A stretch of DNA of 64,000 nucleotides, from positions 1-64,000 of the forward strand of contig CANQDK010000001.1 in NCBI GenBank assembly GCA_947591785.1. Reading direction: 5' to 3'. Every line of letters begins with the position of its first letter. Position 1 is the first letter of the stretch. Under the pieces are notes generated by a model, which was given only the letters and a program-made list of their open reading frames with translations, searched no databases and was not told where the DNA came from. Of this stretch, positions 48,492-57,303 are shown piece by piece. The stretch is from an uncultured Clostridia bacterium (GTDB lineage: Bacteria; Bacillota; Clostridia; Christensenellales; UBA1242). The position numbers were made by a program, and so were the translations under genes.

Positions 48492-51227
48492 ATGGGACTT
48501 TTTGGAAACGAAAACAAATCACAAGTAAAGAAATTGAAAAAAATTGCTGACAAAGTTGTTGCACTTGAAGACAAATATAAGGCAATGACTGACGAAGAAC
48601 TTAAAAATTGCACTGAAGATTTTAAGAAAAGATATGCTTCTGGAGAGGGGCTTAATGATATGCTTCCTGAGGCGTATGCGGTTGTTCGTGAAGCAGCGGA
48701 CAGAGTTTTGAATATGCGTCATTTTTATGTTCAAATTTTGGGCGGAATTGCACTTCACCAAGGGCGTATCGCAGAGATGGCAACTGGTGAAGGGAAAACA
48801 TTGGTTGCAACCCTTCCTGCTTATCTTAATGCTATTTCAGGACTGGGTGTTCACGTTGTGACAGTGAATGAATATTTGGCAAAGCGTGATGCTGAGTGGA
48901 TGGGAAAAGTCTATCGTTTTTTGGGTTTGACAGTTGGCGTTATTGTTTCAAACATGGAACCAAAAGAAAAGAAAAAGGCCTATAACTGTGACATAACCTA
49001 CTGCACAAACAATGAGCTTGGCTTTGATTTCTTGCGTGACAATATGGCAATAATGAAGGAACAAAAAGTTCAACGTGGCCATAACTTTGCAATCGTGGAC
49101 GAGGTTGACAGTATTTTGATTGATGAAGCAAGAACTCCACTCATCATTTCTGGGCGAGGAATGAAGTCAAGTGACAACTATCTGAAGGCACAAAAATTTG
49201 CGAAATCGTTGAAACCTGAGGATTGGGAAAAAGATGAAAAAACCAAACAAATCAACTTGACAGAAAGTGGTGTCAGCAAAGCAGAAAGATTTTATGGTAC
49301 AGACAACTTGTCTGATATTGACAACTTGGAACTTAACCACTATATCAACAACGCTCTTAAAGCAAACTTTATTATGTTTGTAAACGAAAACTACATTGTC
49401 AAAGATGGGGAAGTTGTTATTGTTGATGAATTCACTGGCCGTCTTATGCCAGGGAGAAGATACAATGATGGTTTACATCAAGCAATCGAAGCAAAAGAAG
49501 GGGTTGAGATTAAAGATGAAAACAAAACTCTTGCAACAATCACTTTCCAAAACTATTTTAGAATTTACAACAAACTTTCAGGTATGACAGGAACTGCAAA
49601 AACCGAAGAAGGTGAATTCAGGGGGATATACAAACTTGATGTTGTGACAATCCCAACAAACAAACCAAATATTCGTATTGATGAGCCTGATATAGTTTTC
49701 ACAACAGAAGCAGGCAAGATTAAAGCAATCGTTGAAGAAATTAAGCGAAGGCATGAAACTGGACAACCAATTTTGGTTGGAACGATTACCATTGAAAAGA
49801 GTGAACTTTTGTCAAAGGCTCTTAAAGAGAACAAAATTAAGCATGTTGTTTTGAATGCTAAAAATCATGAACAAGAATCTCAAATTGTTGCTCAAGCAGG
49901 ACGAAAAGGGGCAGTCACTATTGCAACAAACATGGCAGGGCGTGGAACGGATATTTTGCTTGGCGGAAACCCAGAATTTATGGCAAAGAAACAAATGCAA
50001 GATGAAAATTTCACGGAAGAACAGATTTCTTATGCAACTGCATTCAACACTGTTGATGACAAAGATATGCAGAAAGCAAGAGAAAGATATCATGAACTCT
50101 ACGAAAACTTCAAAAAGATAACAGATGCCGAAAAAGAAGAAGTAAAGAAAGTTGGTGGACTTCATATTGTTGGAACAGAAAGACATGAAAGTAGACGTAT
50201 CGACAATCAGTTGAGAGGGCGTGCATCTCGTCAAGGTGACCCAGGTTCAAGTGTGTTTTTCTTGTCGCTTGAAGACGATTTGATTCGCAGATTTGGTGGT
50301 GACCGCTTGAAGAATATTGCAACATTTTTTAAACTTCAAGAAGGCACTCCAATTCAACTTAAAATTTTGTCAAAACAGATTGAAGGAGCTCAGAAGAAAA
50401 TTGAAATTCAAAACTTTGCAATGAGAAAAACTGTGCTTCAATTTGATGATGTTATGAACGCACAAAGAGAGATAATTTATAAGGAACGTGACAGAGTTTT
50501 AAATGGAGATGGTGTTCATCAATATATTATGGGAATGTTTCCAAGTGTTATAAGCAAGTTCTGTGACCGTTGCGTTGATAATGAAAAACCATATTTTGAA
50601 TGGGATTTTGAGAAGATAAATCAAGAACTTGAACGTGGACTTTTAGAGAAAGGCAAGAATCTTATCACTGAAGAGTTTTGTGAAAATTTTGATCGCGAAG
50701 ATTTGGAGAATGCAATTCTCAAAATTGTAGAAGGAAGATATAATGAAAGAATGAATGAAGCAGGAAAATACGGAATTGATTTTGAAAAACTTGAAAATTT
50801 TGTGCTTTTGAAAGTTGTTGACAGCAACTGGATGAACCATATTGATGATATGCAAATCATGAAAAACGAAATCTTTGCACGTGGATTTGGAAATCAAGAC
50901 CCTATTCTTGCATACAAAAAAGATGCGTATGAAATGTTTGACAATATGATTGAGAAGATTCGTGAAAGCACATGTATATTGCTTCTAAACACTTCTATTG
51001 AAATCAAAAGACCAGAGCCAACACAATCAACACAGCAGGTGCAATCGAAATATACAGAGGCAAAAGTATATGACCCAGCAGACGCAAAGAAAAGGCCAGA
51101 GGAAGTGAAAAAACAAACCACTGTTGTGAACACTCAAAAGAAGATTGGGCGTAATGACCCATGTCCATGCGGAAGCGGAAAGAAATATAAAAACTGTCAT
51201 GGAAGCAATGCTGTGGAACAAGAATAA
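48492..51227 (+). CDS. secA: Preprotein translocase motor ATPase SecA
   Basis: 911 aa, full length. MATGEGKTLVATLPAYL (Walker A, ~95-110), VDEVDSILIDEARTPLI (Walker B), GMTGTAKTEEGEF, TNMAGRGTDI and the C-terminal zinc motif CPCGSGKKYKNCH are all present. It drives export through SecYEG; the large exported proteins at 13-24 kb and signal peptidase at 60.5 kb are its natural clients and partner. GGAGAG lies before the ATG. Confidence 0.97.
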   Translation: MGLFGNENKSQVKKLKKIADKVVALEDKYKAMTDEELKNCTEDFKKRYASGEGLNDMLPEAYAVVREAADRVLNMRHFYVQILGGIALHQGRIAEMATGEGKTLVATLPAYLNAISGLGVHVVTVNEYLAKRDAEWMGKVYRFLGLTVGVIVSNMEPKEKKKAYNCDITYCTNNELGFDFLRDNMAIMKEQKVQRGHNFAIVDEVDSILIDEARTPLIISGRGMKSSDNYLKAQKFAKSLKPEDWEKDEKTKQINLTESGVSKAERFYGTDNLSDIDNLELNHYINNALKANFIMFVNENYIVKDGEVVIVDEFTGRLMPGRRYNDGLHQAIEAKEGVEIKDENKTLATITFQNYFRIYNKLSGMTGTAKTEEGEFRGIYKLDVVTIPTNKPNIRIDEPDIVFTTEAGKIKAIVEEIKRRHETGQPILVGTITIEKSELLSKALKENKIKHVVLNAKNHEQESQIVAQAGRKGAVTIATNMAGRGTDILLGGNPEFMAKKQMQDENFTEEQISYATAFNTVDDKDMQKARERYHELYENFKKITDAEKEEVKKVGGLHIVGTERHESRRIDNQLRGRASRQGDPGSSVFFLSLEDDLIRRFGGDRLKNIATFFKLQEGTPIQLKILSKQIEGAQKKIEIQNFAMRKTVLQFDDVMNAQREIIYKERDRVLNGDGVHQYIMGMFPSVISKFCDRCVDNEKPYFEWDFEKINQELERGLLEKGKNLITEEFCENFDREDLENAILKIVEGRYNERMNEAGKYGIDFEKLENFVLLKVVDSNWMNHIDDMQIMKNEIFARGFGNQDPILAYKKDAYEMFDNMIEKIRESTCILLLNTSIEIKRPEPTQSTQQVQSKYTEAKVYDPADAKKRPEEVKKQTTVVNTQKKIGRNDPCPCGSGKKYKNCHGSNAVEQE

Positions 51228-51264
51228 ACAGAAAGAAGAAGGCGAAGTTATAAAAACTTAAAAT

Positions 51265-51693
51265 TTATAAATATTTTCTAATATCAAATTCCTGTTTGTC
51301 CATTAGGCGAATAAGTTTTTTTGCGAGAGTTTTTGACTCGTCGCTTGCTTTTTCATACTGATTAAGATATTTGTTTAAAGATTTTACACCCATATTACAA
51401 CCATCTGTCATTAAGTCAGCGATAGTTGCGTCTGTTTTTTTGAAAATAAGTTTTATGCTTGTTTTCATTTTTGACATAAATTTTGCGATAGAGTTTGGAT
51501 TTTTTCCATCACTATTAAGATTGTTAAGCATTTTTTGAATTTCATCTTGTAGAAAATTGTAGTCGTTCTTGTAGTTTATGAGTTTATTCTTAAACTCTTC
51601 ATTTTTCACATTATTGATAACTTCATCAATCGCTTCAATTCCCATTTTGATTCCTGCATCGCATTCTTTGAGCAAATTAATAGTATCTGACAT
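51265..51693 (-). CDS. Conserved Clostridia-type helical-bundle protein, 142 aa
   Basis: The sequence is four amphipathic helices, with LLKECDAGIKMGIEAIDEV at the N terminus and TDATIADLMTDGCNMGVKSLNKYLNQY in the third. This matches a small ferritin-like/DUF2383-like bundle that I recall as common in Clostridia, without a known activity; classical di-iron ExxH pairs are not seen. The start is ATG 51693 with AGAGGTG upstream, two codons inside the track ORF. It converges with secA. Confidence 0.7.
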   Translation of the reverse strand: MSDTINLLKECDAGIKMGIEAIDEVINNVKNEEFKNKLINYKNDYNFLQDEIQKMLNNLNSDGKNPNSIAKFMSKMKTSIKLIFKKTDATIADLMTDGCNMGVKSLNKYLNQYEKASDESKTLAKKLIRLMDKQEFDIRKYL

Positions 51694-51789
51694 AAACACC
51701 TCTTAGAAGTAGTTTTTTCAAATATTTGATTTATATACTTATAAACTAACTTTAAATGCGACATTTAGCATTTAATTTCTTTAAATTGT

Positions 51790-51819
51790 TTGACATTTTT
51801 ATTTTTATTAAAGTAATAT
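51790..51819 (+). promoter_or_regulatory. Promoter of sdaA
   Basis: TTGACA, 18-bp spacer, TAATAT. The -10 box overlaps ATG 51818, which rules that codon out as the start. Confidence 0.65.
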
Positions 51820-51844
51820 GAATGGATATGGGGGCGAAAATAAT

Positions 51845-53065
51845 ATGCAATCGTTAAAAGAATTGTATAAAATTGGAAATGGACCGTCCAGTTCGCATAC
51901 TATGGGGCCAAAGAAAGCAACAGAAGTGTTTAGAGATAAGCATCGAGATGCAGACAAATTTAAAGTTATATTATATGGTTCATTGGCAAAGACTGGAAAA
52001 GGACACTTGACTGACTTTATTATCAAAAAAGCATTAGAAGGCTATCAAACAGAAATTAAGTTTGACACAAAGTTTAAATGCACAGTTCACCCCAACACTT
52101 TTGATATAATTGCATATAAAAACGATAAAGTTTTGGATATGTGGAGAGTATATTCAATTGGTGGAGGCTCTTTTAGAATTGAGGGTGAAAAAGAAACTTT
52201 AATAAAAGAAATTTACAAGCAAAAATCTTTTTTAGAAATCAGAGAATATTGCAAAAAAAACAATTTGGATTTATATGATTATGTTTGCAAATTTGAAGGA
52301 AAGAAAGAAATTTCTGAGTTCCTTTCTCAAATATGGGAAGTTATGCAACAATCAATTTTGAATGGCTTGAATGCTAAAGGAGTTATTCCTGGGAAATTAA
52401 AACTTAAAAGAAAAGCAAGAGAAGTTTTTGAAAATAAAACTGAACACGACATCGAGGACAAAACTAAAATTAGACTTTTAAGCAGTTACGCCTATGCAGT
52501 TGGAGAAGAAAATGCTTGTGGCGGAGTTATTGTGACTGCACCAACATGTGGGGCTTGCGGTGTTTTACCTGCTGTGCTTTACTATATGAAACAAAAGTAT
52601 AACATTCCTGATGAAAAAATTATTAAAGCACTTGCTGTTGCTGGGGTTATTGGAAATGTTGTTAAGTCTAATGCATCTATTAGTGGTGCTGAATGTGGGT
52701 GTCAAGCAGAGATTGGAACTGCTTGCTCAATGGCAGCAGGAGCAGTTGCCTATCTTCTCAATCTTGATATGGAAAGAATTGATAATTCTGCGGAAGTTGC
52801 AATGGAACATCACCTTGGACTGACTTGTGATCCAGTGTATGGCTATGTTCAAATTCCTTGTATTGAAAGAAATGCTGTTGCTGCAGTTCGTGCTGTCGAT
52901 TCAGCAATTCTTTCTTCAATGTTGAAAGAGGATTCTTTGGTGACATTTGATATGGTTGTCGATACAATGTATGAAACTGGAAAAGATTTATCAACGCACT
53001 ATAGAGAAACAAGCGAAGGTGGATTGGCTAAAAAATATTGCAATAACAAATTTTTTTGTGACTAG
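51845..53065 (+). CDS. sdaA: L-serine ammonia-lyase (iron-sulfur serine dehydratase), single chain
   Basis: 406 aa. SLKELYKIGNGPSSSHTMGP is the beta-domain signature and the later ENACGGVIVTAPTCGACGVLP, GAECGCQAEIGTACSMAAGA and GLTCDPVYGYVQIPCIERN supply the 4Fe-4S cysteines of the alpha domain. Both domains are in one chain, as in E. coli SdaA rather than the split form of Bacillus. It converts L-serine to pyruvate and ammonia and is oxygen sensitive, fitting an anaerobe. Start ATG 51845 replaces 51818, which lies in the -10 box; GGGGGC is upstream. Confidence 0.92.
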   Translation: MQSLKELYKIGNGPSSSHTMGPKKATEVFRDKHRDADKFKVILYGSLAKTGKGHLTDFIIKKALEGYQTEIKFDTKFKCTVHPNTFDIIAYKNDKVLDMWRVYSIGGGSFRIEGEKETLIKEIYKQKSFLEIREYCKKNNLDLYDYVCKFEGKKEISEFLSQIWEVMQQSILNGLNAKGVIPGKLKLKRKAREVFENKTEHDIEDKTKIRLLSSYAYAVGEENACGGVIVTAPTCGACGVLPAVLYYMKQKYNIPDEKIIKALAVAGVIGNVVKSNASISGAECGCQAEIGTACSMAAGAVAYLLNLDMERIDNSAEVAMEHHLGLTCDPVYGYVQIPCIERNAVAAVRAVDSAILSSMLKEDSLVTFDMVVDTMYETGKDLSTHYRETSEGGLAKKYCNNKFFCD

Positions 53066-53271
53066 TTTATGTGATTTAATTTACGTGATTATTACGTGAT
53101 TATTATGTGGTTAGTTTATGCGATTAATTTGTGAATTTTAATTGGCGAAGTTGTTGGTGACAAAGCCTCAGAGTTTTATTATAATATTTTTGATGAAATT
53201 GAAATAAAAATAATTATAAAAATTTATATACCAATTTTATTAAATGTTGAGTGTGATTTTGAAATAAACGC
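53066..53271. repeat. Spacer with short degenerate direct repeats
   Basis: Just after sdaA, five or six near-copies of a ~12-bp unit like ACGTGATTATTA (also TATGTGGTTAGT, TATGCGATTAAT) occupy 53066-53125. The rest up to the rpsF promoter is AT-rich and without a recognised gene. Confidence 0.5.
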
Positions 53272-53300
53272 TTGACATTTTTTTTATTTTATGTTATATT
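53272..53300 (+). promoter_or_regulatory. Promoter of the rpsF-ssb-rpsR-rpmE operon
   Basis: TTGACA, 17-bp spacer, TATATT. It leaves a leader of ~62 nt with two small hairpins (CAGTAAaaaTTACTG and GCTCTTgaaaaAAGAGC) before AAAGGAGG. Confidence 0.75.
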
Positions 53301-53369
53301 TGCTCAGCAGTAAAAATTACTGTCCTTGCTCTTGAAAAAAGAGCCAAAAGTCCAAAAGGAGGTAAAAAG
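53301..53369 (+). promoter_or_regulatory. Structured leader of rpsF
   Basis: Two adjacent hairpins before the SD. In many bacteria the S6-S18 pair represses its operon through such a leader, but the CCG bulge of the known S6-S18 motif is not seen here, so autoregulation is only a possibility. Confidence 0.35.
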
Positions 53370-53660
53370 ATGAACAAGTATGAACTTATGTTTATCGTTG
53401 CAAGCGATGTTGCCGAAGAAAAACGTGAAGAACTTATTGCAAAACAAAAAGCGTATGTTGAAGCACATAAAGGTAATGTTGAAGGCATCGAAAGAATTGG
53501 CATGAAAAAACTTGCTTATCCAATCAACTTCAAAAATGAAGGTTTTTATGTTTTAATGAACATTGAACTTCCTTCTCAAGAAGTTGATGCAATGAGCAAA
53601 CTCATGAACATCACTGATGGTATTGTTCGCCATATTTTTGTCAAAAAAATTGTTAAATAA
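53370..53660 (+). CDS. rpsF: 30S ribosomal protein S6
   Basis: 96 aa, usual size. MNKYELMFIVASD, GMKKLAYPINFKNEGFYVLMNIELPS and the terminal DGIVRHIFVK are typical of bS6, which pairs with S18 on the 30S platform. GGAGG lies 7 nt before the ATG. It heads rpsF-ssb-rpsR, the classical Firmicutes order. Confidence 0.96.
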   Translation: MNKYELMFIVASDVAEEKREELIAKQKAYVEAHKGNVEGIERIGMKKLAYPINFKNEGFYVLMNIELPSQEVDAMSKLMNITDGIVRHIFVKKIVK

Positions 53661-53673
53661 GGGAGAAAGGTAA

Positions 53674-54108
53674 ATGAATAAAGTTGTTTTAATTGGAAAT
53701 TTGACAAGAGACCCAGAACTTCAAACCACAAATAGTGGTGTGTCAGTTTGTCGTTTTAGTTTGGCAGTTACAAGAAGATTTGCAAATTCTGACGGAGAAA
53801 GAGAAGCTGATTTTATTAATATTGTTGTTTGGAGAAACCAAGCAGAAAATTGCCATAAATATTTGAAAAAAGGCTCAAAGTGTGCTGTTATTGGCAGAAT
53901 TCAAACATCAAGCTATGATGCTCCAGATGGTTCAAAACGTTACACAACAGATGTTATTGCAGATGAAGTTGAATTTATCAACAACAACCGTAACGGAGGA
54001 GATGGAGATGGTATGACATATTCAAATGCAGAACCAACATCTTCCCAAAGCAAACCAAAACAGACTGCAGAACTTGAAGAAATTGATGATGAAAGTTTAC
54101 CTTTCTAA
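53674..54108 (+). CDS. ssb: Single-stranded DNA-binding protein
   Basis: 144 aa. One OB fold (MNKVVLIGNLTRDPELQTT, FINIVVWRNQAENCHKYLKKGS, GRIQTSSYDAPDGSKRY) and a C terminus ending in DDESLPF, the acidic tip that recruits repair and replication proteins. It is 13 nt after rpsF. Confidence 0.96.
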   Translation: MNKVVLIGNLTRDPELQTTNSGVSVCRFSLAVTRRFANSDGEREADFINIVVWRNQAENCHKYLKKGSKCAVIGRIQTSSYDAPDGSKRYTTDVIADEVEFINNNRNGGDGDGMTYSNAEPTSSQSKPKQTAELEEIDDESLPF

Positions 54109-54194
54109 AAAGGTTTGAAAAATAAAAGTCGAGAGTTTTTTAAGAATTTATAAAATTCAAAGATGTAAACAAAAAAATAAAAAGGAATAATAAA

Positions 54195-54515
54195 ATGACA
54201 GAAGTCGAAGAAAAAATTGAGAAAAAAGCTGTTGAAAAGACAGAAAAAATTGAAAAAACGGAAAAAGTTGAAAGAGAAGACAGACCATCAAAAAAATTCC
54301 GTAAACCAGCAAAAAAGAAAGTTTGTGCTTTCTGTGTTGCAGGTGAAAAAACAATTGATTACAAAGATGTTGCTAAAATCAAAAAATATATCACAGAAAA
54401 TGGAAAGATTTTGCCAAGACGTCAGACAGGAGTTTGCTCTTATCATCAAAGAGAATTGTCAAACGCTATCAAAAGAGCAAGAAATATGGCTCTTCTTCCA
54501 TATATTGGTGAATAA
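54195..54515 (+). CDS. rpsR: 30S ribosomal protein S18 with Lys/Glu-rich N-terminal extension
   Basis: 106 aa against the usual 75-80. The core [19 protein letters not shown] to the C terminus is canonical, and CAFC plus the later C and H make the zinc-containing form. The first ~33 residues are a repetitive charged tail ([17 protein letters not shown]). AAAGGA 9 nt upstream supports this ATG rather than an internal start. An unrelated 106-aa frame at 54217 is a shadow. Confidence 0.94.
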   Translation: MTEVEEKIEKKAVEKTEKIEKTEKVEREDRPSKKFRKPAKKKVCAFCVAGEKTIDYKDVAKIKKYITENGKILPRRQTGVCSYHQRELSNAIKRARNMALLPYIGE

Positions 54516-54533
54516 TATAAAAGGAGAAAGAAA

Positions 54534-54740
54534 ATGAAAGAAAACATTCATCCAAACTATCATGAAGTGACTGTTGTTTGTGCATGTGGAAACACTTTCA
54601 AATCTGGCTCTTGTGCAAAGGGAGACACAATAAAGATTGATATTTGCAACAAATGCCACCCATTCTACACAGGCAAAAAGAAAGTTGTTGACAGCAGTGG
54701 AACAGTTGAAAACTTTAAGAAAAAATATGGACTTCAATAA
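54534..54740 (+). CDS. rpmE: 50S ribosomal protein L31 (zinc-binding form)
   Basis: 68 aa. CACGNTF and CNKCHPF supply the four zinc ligands, so this is the zinc-dependent L31 rather than the zinc-free B paralogue. AAAGGAG lies before the ATG, 19 nt after rpsR. The terminator after it closes the operon. Confidence 0.96.
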   Translation: MKENIHPNYHEVTVVCACGNTFKSGSCAKGDTIKIDICNKCHPFYTGKKKVVDSSGTVENFKKKYGLQ

Positions 54741-54792
54741 AAGAAAAATAATTATAAAAATGGTTATGATTCTTAATTGGTTCAAATTTAAT

Positions 54793-54821
54793 AAAAAAAT
54801 CGTGTATTTCACGATTTTTTT
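54793..54821 (+). terminator. Terminator of the rpsF operon (bidirectional)
   Basis: AAAAATCGTG / CACGATTTTT with loop TATTT followed by T; A-rich on the other side, so it can also stop the convergent 163-aa gene. Confidence 0.85.
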
Positions 54822-54855
54822 ATTTATTAAAAATTAAATATCAATTATAAAACAA

Positions 54856-55347
54856 TTATTTTCCAATATAATCCCTTCCAGAACCAACCTTAACAGTCGA
54901 ATTTATTTCAGAAGCGGTTTCCATAAATTTGCAACAAGCATTATCAATTTTATTTATAGATTCTTTTGGCAATTTTTTAGATTTGTTGAGAATGCTAGTT
55001 TTACTGAGTACGCTGTCCAACACTAAGTCACAATTTTCTTGTGTAAAGAATTTTTTTGGCAAAGTTTTGAGGGCATCAACAAAAGATTCGTTTTCATTAT
55101 AGAGAATATTTGAATAAATTTTTCTGCTGATTGCTTCAATAAATGCACCTGTAATGTCTTGTTCTGTGACCATTTGTCCTTGTTTCTTATTAAAATTTGC
55201 AAAAAGCATGGCATCAGATGTTCCGTCTATTTTGATTCCACTATAAAATGTGTAACTAACCATGTCGCCTTTGTTTGCTTTATCATAAATAAAATTTGAC
55301 CATAAGCCATCTGCCCAAACTTTATAAGTTTCGTTTCCAATTTGCAT
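54856..55347 (-). CDS. Small protein of unknown function, 163 aa
   Basis: It starts MQIGNETYKVWADGLWSNF with strand-like elements (SYTFYSGIKIDGTSDAMLFANF) and is helical in the second half (CDLVLDSVLSKTSILNKSKKL). No signal peptide, membrane helix or known motif. AAAGGAG 9 nt upstream and a consensus promoter make it a real gene. It sits in opposite orientation inside the usual rpmE-DUF1385-prmC order. Confidence 0.75.
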   Translation of the reverse strand: MQIGNETYKVWADGLWSNFIYDKANKGDMVSYTFYSGIKIDGTSDAMLFANFNKKQGQMVTEQDITGAFIEAISRKIYSNILYNENESFVDALKTLPKKFFTQENCDLVLDSVLSKTSILNKSKKLPKESINKIDNACCKFMETASEINSTVKVGSGRDYIGK

Positions 55348-55387
55348 GTTTTTGTTCTCCTTTTTTTTTAATACTATTTTTATTTTA

Positions 55388-55416
55388 ATTTTAACATAAA
55401 ATTCTCAAACTGTCAA
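55388..55416 (-). promoter_or_regulatory. Promoter of the 163-aa gene
   Basis: Minus strand TTGACA, 17-bp spacer, TAAAAT, 40 nt before the ATG. Confidence 0.8.
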
Positions 55417-55479
55417 GAATTTACTTTAAAAACTTATTTTTATAATTATAATAAACAAAAATGTTTGAAAAATAATAAA

Positions 55480-57279
55480 ATGTTCAAAATTGTTTATATG
55501 GAAAAGATTATATTTCCAATATCAAATGGAATTGTTCTACAAAGTGAAAATAAAAAAGTTGTTGCAACAGTTTCTGGTGATGGAAATAAAAAACTTGTCA
55601 GTTTTAAAGATAAAAATAAGGTGATATTTTTTAATTTTCCTTTTTTGCGAGGAATACAATATTTTTTCTGCGGATTATTTGCATTGTTAAAAAGTTTATT
55701 CTTTTCTTATGCCATAAATGACAAAAATTGCTTTGATAAAAATTCTAAAAATATTGAGCAAACAAAATCTAAAAAGAAAAATAAATTAAAACAAAAAAAG
55801 TTAAAAATTAATGAAAAAATGCAAAAAATTATTAAAAAAAATGCAAAAAACAGCATTTTTAATATTTTTTTTATATTTTTAGGAATTTTATTTGCAGCAA
55901 TTTTTATAGGTTTTATTCCAGGAAAAATTGCATATTTAATTGTAGATTTTAGAGGAAAAACGATTTTAAGAAATTTCATTGTTATGCTTTTTAAAGAAAT
56001 ATTTTTTATAATTTTTATTTTGTTTTTAAGGATTTTTCCTTCTTTTTGCGAATTTCTACGATTTAATCGTGCAGGTGATATAGTGTTGTTTTTAGGAGAA
56101 AAATTAAAAAAACAAAAATGTCCCGCAAGAGCAACTAATTTCCTGAATTTTTTTGTTTTTGTTTTTATTTTAGATTTTGCTATGGTATCATTGATAGGAG
56201 CAAGTTTTGGTTTCGTGTTAAATCTTCTTTTACATTTTGCCATTTTTGTTTTCTGCGTAAGTTTTGGCTATGAAATATTATTGCTTTTAGATAGGTTTAA
56301 TTTAACACGAAATCTTGCTTATATAACAGCAATTTTGGTTTATGAAAAGCCATCAACAACTCATTTAGAAACTGCTTACATTGGGTGGACAGAAATAAAT
56401 TTGTTGTTGACTCAAAAGGATAGGGAATTTATGGATAATTCAAATAGAGCTTTTAGTGTGGTTTATAGTGAAGTTCGTGAACGCTTATTGTCAGCAGGAG
56501 TGAGTGACAAAAGTGAAACGGATTGGCTTATTGCAACAATTTTGGGAAAGAACAGAGCTGAAATCAAACTTGTTTCGTCCGTTACAGAAAAACAGTATCA
56601 GGACATTATGAAGGCAACAGCAAGACGAGCTAAAGGTGAAAGTTTGGACAATATTTTTGGATATACGGAATTCTATGGATTAAGATTTGATGTAAACAAA
56701 AAAGTCTTGACTCCAAGAATGGAAACCGAAATTTTAGTTGAAAATGTGCTAAAAATTGCAAAAACTTATAAAAAACCTGAGATTTTAGATATTGGCACAG
56801 GCTCTGGAGCAATTGCTATTGCTGTTGCAAAAAATTGCAATGCTTCTGTGACGGCTGTTGATATAAGTAAATCTGCACTTACAACAGCTCAGCAAAATGC
56901 GAAAAAAAATGATGTAAAAATTGAGTTTTTACATTCAAATTTGTTTGAGGGCTTGAAAAGAAAACGAAAGTTTGATATAATTGTCTCAAATCCACCTTAT
57001 ATCAGAAGTGATGAAATAAAAAATTTAGATAAAAATGTTCGTGAATGCGATCCACTTCTGGCTTTAGATGGAGGTGAAGATGGGCTTGATTATTACAGAC
57101 AAATTATTCCAGCATCTCTTAAAAGATTGACTAATGGCGGTTTTTTGATGTTTGAAATTGGCAAAGGGCAAGGAGCGGCTGTTAGAAAAATTATGCGAGA
57201 AAATGGTTTTGAAGAAATTAAAACCGTGAAAGATTATAATAAAATTGAAAGAATTGTTTTTGGAAAATTTACAAAATAA
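55480..57279 (+). CDS. prmC: Fusion: degenerate DUF1385 membrane module + release-factor glutamine methyltransferase (PrmC)
   Basis: About 599 aa. The C-terminal ~280 residues are a complete PrmC: helical substrate domain, SAM loop LDIGTGSGAIAIAVAK, and SNPPYIRSDE (NPPY catalytic motif, ~503). It methylates the Gln of the GGQ motif in RF1, whose gene follows 25 nt later. The N-terminal ~310 residues align by eye with DUF1385/YqhQ (NFPFLRGIQYF, several membrane helices, LAYITAILVYEKPSTTHLE) but lack its GGQAVIEG and YHGAEH/Cys motifs. A fused, apparently dead YqhQ module is odd. The start is unresolved: TTG 55465, ATG 55480 or ATG 55498, none with a good SD. Confidence 0.85.
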   Translation: MFKIVYMEKIIFPISNGIVLQSENKKVVATVSGDGNKKLVSFKDKNKVIFFNFPFLRGIQYFFCGLFALLKSLFFSYAINDKNCFDKNSKNIEQTKSKKKNKLKQKKLKINEKMQKIIKKNAKNSIFNIFFIFLGILFAAIFIGFIPGKIAYLIVDFRGKTILRNFIVMLFKEIFFIIFILFLRIFPSFCEFLRFNRAGDIVLFLGEKLKKQKCPARATNFLNFFVFVFILDFAMVSLIGASFGFVLNLLLHFAIFVFCVSFGYEILLLLDRFNLTRNLAYITAILVYEKPSTTHLETAYIGWTEINLLLTQKDREFMDNSNRAFSVVYSEVRERLLSAGVSDKSETDWLIATILGKNRAEIKLVSSVTEKQYQDIMKATARRAKGESLDNIFGYTEFYGLRFDVNKKVLTPRMETEILVENVLKIAKTYKKPEILDIGTGSGAIAIAVAKNCNASVTAVDISKSALTTAQQNAKKNDVKIEFLHSNLFEGLKRKRKFDIIVSNPPYIRSDEIKNLDKNVRECDPLLALDGGEDGLDYYRQIIPASLKRLTNGGFLMFEIGKGQGAAVRKIMRENGFEEIKTVKDYNKIERIVFGKFTK

Positions 57280-57303
57280 AAATTATTTATAGAGTGGTGT
57301 AAT

